Part shown: positions 6,188 to 6,977 of the stretch, piece by piece | Numbering within the stretch: the first letter of the stretch is position 1 | Layout of the letters: the number at the start of each line of letters is the position of its first letter | DNA from: SIG440 sp045596485 | GTDB lineage: Bacteria; Bacillota; Clostridia; Monoglobales; Monoglobaceae | Assembly (NCBI GenBank): GCA_045596485.1 | Contig: JAZOCL010000051.1 | Span: 1-6,977, forward strand | Direction: 5' to 3' | Length of the DNA: 6,977 nt | Notes under the pieces: generated by a model | What the model was told of the DNA's origin: nothing | Databases searched by the model: none | Seen by the model: the letters and a program-made list of their open reading frames with translations, nothing else | Translations under genes and position numbers: made by a program

Positions 6188-6394
6188 CCGATACATTATT
6201 ATAATAAATGTCGGTGAAATATTATAATATTTCAGTTTGCTAAATTTAGCAAACCATTGTGAAAAACACAGTTTTTACAAGCCGACTTTATTGCAATCAA
6301 GCGTAGCTTTCAAACCGAAAGTTTGAAAGTCGCAGAATAAATTCTGCAAAGAACGGCGTATTGCCGTTTTCTACGACATTGATTATGCCGACAT
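6188..6394. repeat. Fold-back element of tandem palindromes (two cloverleaf-like modules)
   Basis: The gap between ylmC and sigG is almost entirely self-complementary. From left to right: a broken CCG/CGG-closed palindrome (6188-6214), a perfect 20-bp palindrome (6215-6234), a second abutting it (6235-6254), a stem TTGT-AAAAAC with GTTTTT-ACAA (6257-6280), CTTTCAAAC with GTTTGAAAG (6307-6329), GCAGAAT with ATTCTGC (6332-6347), and AACGGC with GCCGTT (6352-6368). GTCGG (6210-6214) can pair with CCGAC (6282-6286) around the first three arms, or ATGTCGG (6208-6214) with CCGACAT (6388-6394) around everything. AATCAA and CGTAG (6295-6306) pair with CTACG and TTGATT (6371-6384) around the last three. 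There is no open reading frame of note. It could be a MITE-like or REP-like element or a structured RNA; both strands fold equally well. Confidence 0.7.
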
Positions 6395-6423
6395 ATTTTC
6401 CCTTATTCGGACCCTCTTTTTCA

Positions 6424-6453
6424 GTATATGTTTTCGCCCTTGGTGAAATACTG
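6424..6453 (+). promoter_or_regulatory. Candidate forespore (sigma-F/sigma-G type) promoter of sigG
   Basis: GTATA (6424-6428), an 18-nt spacer and AATACTG (6447-6453) resemble the sigma-G type layout (GHATR, about 18, CATnnTA), and the GG at 6442-6443 recalls the G-rich -10 region of sigma-F sites though at a non-ideal distance. It points at sigG, with the ribosome site 15 nt further on. In B. subtilis sigG is transcribed by sigma-F and then by sigma-G itself, which fits. Confidence 0.45.
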
Positions 6454-6467
6454 TTTTATGAATAACT

Positions 6468-6475
6468 GAGAGGGG
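6468..6475 (+). promoter_or_regulatory. Ribosome binding site that points to an ATT start of sigG
   Basis: GAGAGGGG lies 9 nt upstream of ATT at 6485. An in-frame TAA (6482-6484) directly before that ATT shuts off any longer frame, and no ATG, GTG or TTG occurs in frame until GTG at 6515, which is 39 nt from this site. Confidence 0.5.
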
Positions 6476-6484
6476 CTGATTTAA

Positions 6485-6817
6485 ATTCTTATCAATAAGG
6501 TTGAGATATGCGGAGTGAACACATCAAAGCTTCCGTTTTTGAACGAAAAGCAAAAACAGGAGCTCTTTGAAAAGATAAAAAACGGCGATGAAAACGCACG
6601 TCAGGAGTTTATTTACGGGAATCTGCGGCTTGTACTCAGCGTGCTTCAGCGCTTCGGAGGCAGGGGCGAAAACGTTGACGATCTCTTTCAGGTGGGCTGC
6701 ATCGGGCTCATAAAGGCGCTGGATAATTTTGATACCTCTCACGGCGTTAAATTTTCCACGTACGCTGTGCCGATGATTGTCCCTTGGGGAAATGAAGGTT
6801 ACATATTGAATTTATAA
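6485..6817 (+). CDS. sigG: Sporulation sigma factor SigG, 5' part only, interrupted after region 2.3
   Basis: The frame from 6485 reads ILINKVEICGVNTSKLP, then GNLRLVLSVLQRFGGRGE, VDDLFQVGCIGLIKALDNFD and VKFSTYAVPMI. These are the SigG N-terminal signature (NKVEICGVxTSKLP) and sigma-70 regions 2.1, 2.2 and the start of 2.3. SigG should then continue IIGEIRRYLRD and run to about 255-260 residues; instead, after ATGATT (6773-6778) the frame reads VPWGNEGYILNL and stops at 6815-6817. The product therefore lacks the rest of region 2 and all of regions 3 and 4, including the DNA-binding parts, and cannot work as a sigma factor. The likely start is ATT at 6485, which aligns exactly with residue 1 of B. 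subtilis SigG and has GAGAGGGG 9 nt upstream; GTG at 6515 is the first conventional start but would remove the conserved NKVEICG. The break coincides with a recombinase gene on the other strand, so this is best read as a gene split by an insertion. Confidence 0.9.
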   Translation: MLINKVEICGVNTSKLPFLNEKQKQELFEKIKNGDENARQEFIYGNLRLVLSVLQRFGGRGENVDDLFQVGCIGLIKALDNFDTSHGVKFSTYAVPMIVPWGNEGYILNL

Positions 6818-6977
6818 TATATCTTCACATCGTCCCCGCATACCCTTATCTCCGAAATACAGCTTCTCACAATATTTCGCTGTTCATTTGCTGTCATAAA
6901 ACTCCAGCTTTCCCGCAGAGTCGAAAGAACCTTTTTCACTTCGTTTTCACGCTTGCTCAAGATGCTTTGTTCATTCT
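6779..6977. mobile_element. Left end of an element integrated in sigG (attachment-site junction plus recombinase)
   Basis: SigG similarity stops at about 6779-6782, and 18-20 bases later begins the 3' end of a recombinase gene facing inward. A recombinase gene hard against the junction is the usual arrangement at one end of a prophage, ICE or intervening element inserted by a large serine recombinase. The crossover would lie near ATTGTCCC (6776-6783); a small inverted repeat, TCCC-ttg-GGGA (6780-6790), sits at the junction. The rest of the element, the other attachment site and the 3' part of sigG are outside the window, so its type and size are unknown. Confidence 0.7.
6799..6977 (-). CDS. 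Large serine recombinase, C-terminal end (cut by window edge)
   Basis: The minus strand is open from the window edge to a TAA at 6801-6799, giving 58 C-terminal residues: NEQSILSKRENEVKKVLSTL, then RESWSFMTANEQRNIVRSCI, then SEIRVCGDDVKIYYKFNM. The pattern of a charged helix, then W-x-x-(L/M)-T-x-x-E-(Q/R)-R-x-I-(V/L)-x-x-x-I-x-x-I-x-V-x-G-D-x-V-x-I-x-Y-(K/R)-F, is the typical last segment of large serine recombinases such as phage integrases, Tn-type recombinases and SpoIVCA. The catalytic N-terminal serine domain is beyond the edge, so activity cannot be judged. The gene converges on the sigG fragment and overlaps it by 19 bases. I infer that it encodes the integrase or excisionase of the element within sigG. 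The short visible length is the main uncertainty. Confidence 0.72.
   Translation of the reverse strand, partial: NEQSILSKRENEVKKVLSTLRESWSFMTANEQRNIVRSCISEIRVCGDDVKIYYKFNM

Noticed and set aside
6188..6402. CRISPR array in the palindrome-rich gap
   Set aside because: The palindromes all differ in sequence and are not direct repeats with uniform spacers.
6194..6410. Target-site duplication flanking the fold-back element
   Set aside because: Only a 5-base TTATT occurs on both sides, which is expected by chance in such AT-rich DNA, so exact ends cannot be set.
6508..6560. ATG at 6508 as start of the sigma factor
   Set aside because: It is out of frame with the SigG sequence and its own frame ends shortly after.

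Overview
The window looks like a low-GC, endospore-forming Clostridia genome, probably a gut Oscillospiraceae/Ruminococcaceae-type organism. This rests on a YlmC/YmxH sporulation gene, a forespore sigma factor SigG, a long non-canonical PRPP synthetase, and strong AAGGAGG-type ribosome binding sites. No species can be named from the sequence alone.

Region 1-4280 (minus strand, read right to left) is a housekeeping block: prs (PRPP synthetase) from a perfect-consensus promoter, then rluB-type 23S rRNA pseudouridine synthase, a BaiN/RdsA flavoprotein, a Nudix ADP-ribose pyrophosphatase, and the start of zapA, which runs off the left edge. From rluB to zapA the genes overlap or sit within 25 nt, so they are almost certainly one operon. 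Prs may feed into it by read-through past two hairpins. Region 4304-5880 is a separate minus-strand unit: pncB (nicotinate phosphoribosyltransferase) with its own promoter, an operator-like palindrome and a strong terminator. PncB consumes the PRPP that Prs makes, so the two neighbours are metabolically linked.

Region 5910-6484 holds ylmC (minus strand, TTG start, terminator overlapping its stop) and then about 310 bases without a gene. This gap is unusually structured: two abutting perfect 20-bp palindromes, four or more further hairpins, and closing helices that would fold it into two tandem three-armed cloverleafs. A candidate forespore-type promoter (GTATA-N18-AATACTG) follows and points at sigG.

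Region 6485-6977 is the most striking part. A sigG gene starts normally (apparently from an ATT codon) but loses SigG similarity after the conserved STYAVPMI in region 2.3 and ends at a stop 12 codons later. Immediately beyond, on the opposite strand and converging on it, is the C-terminus of what looks like a large serine recombinase running off the right edge. The simplest reading is that an integrated element (prophage, ICE or skin-like intervening element) lies inside sigG, with this junction as one attachment site. It recalls the sigK skin elements, but it hits a sigma factor that acts in the forespore, the compartment that becomes the next generation. The other end of the element and the 3' part of sigG are outside the window, so excision and function cannot be judged here.
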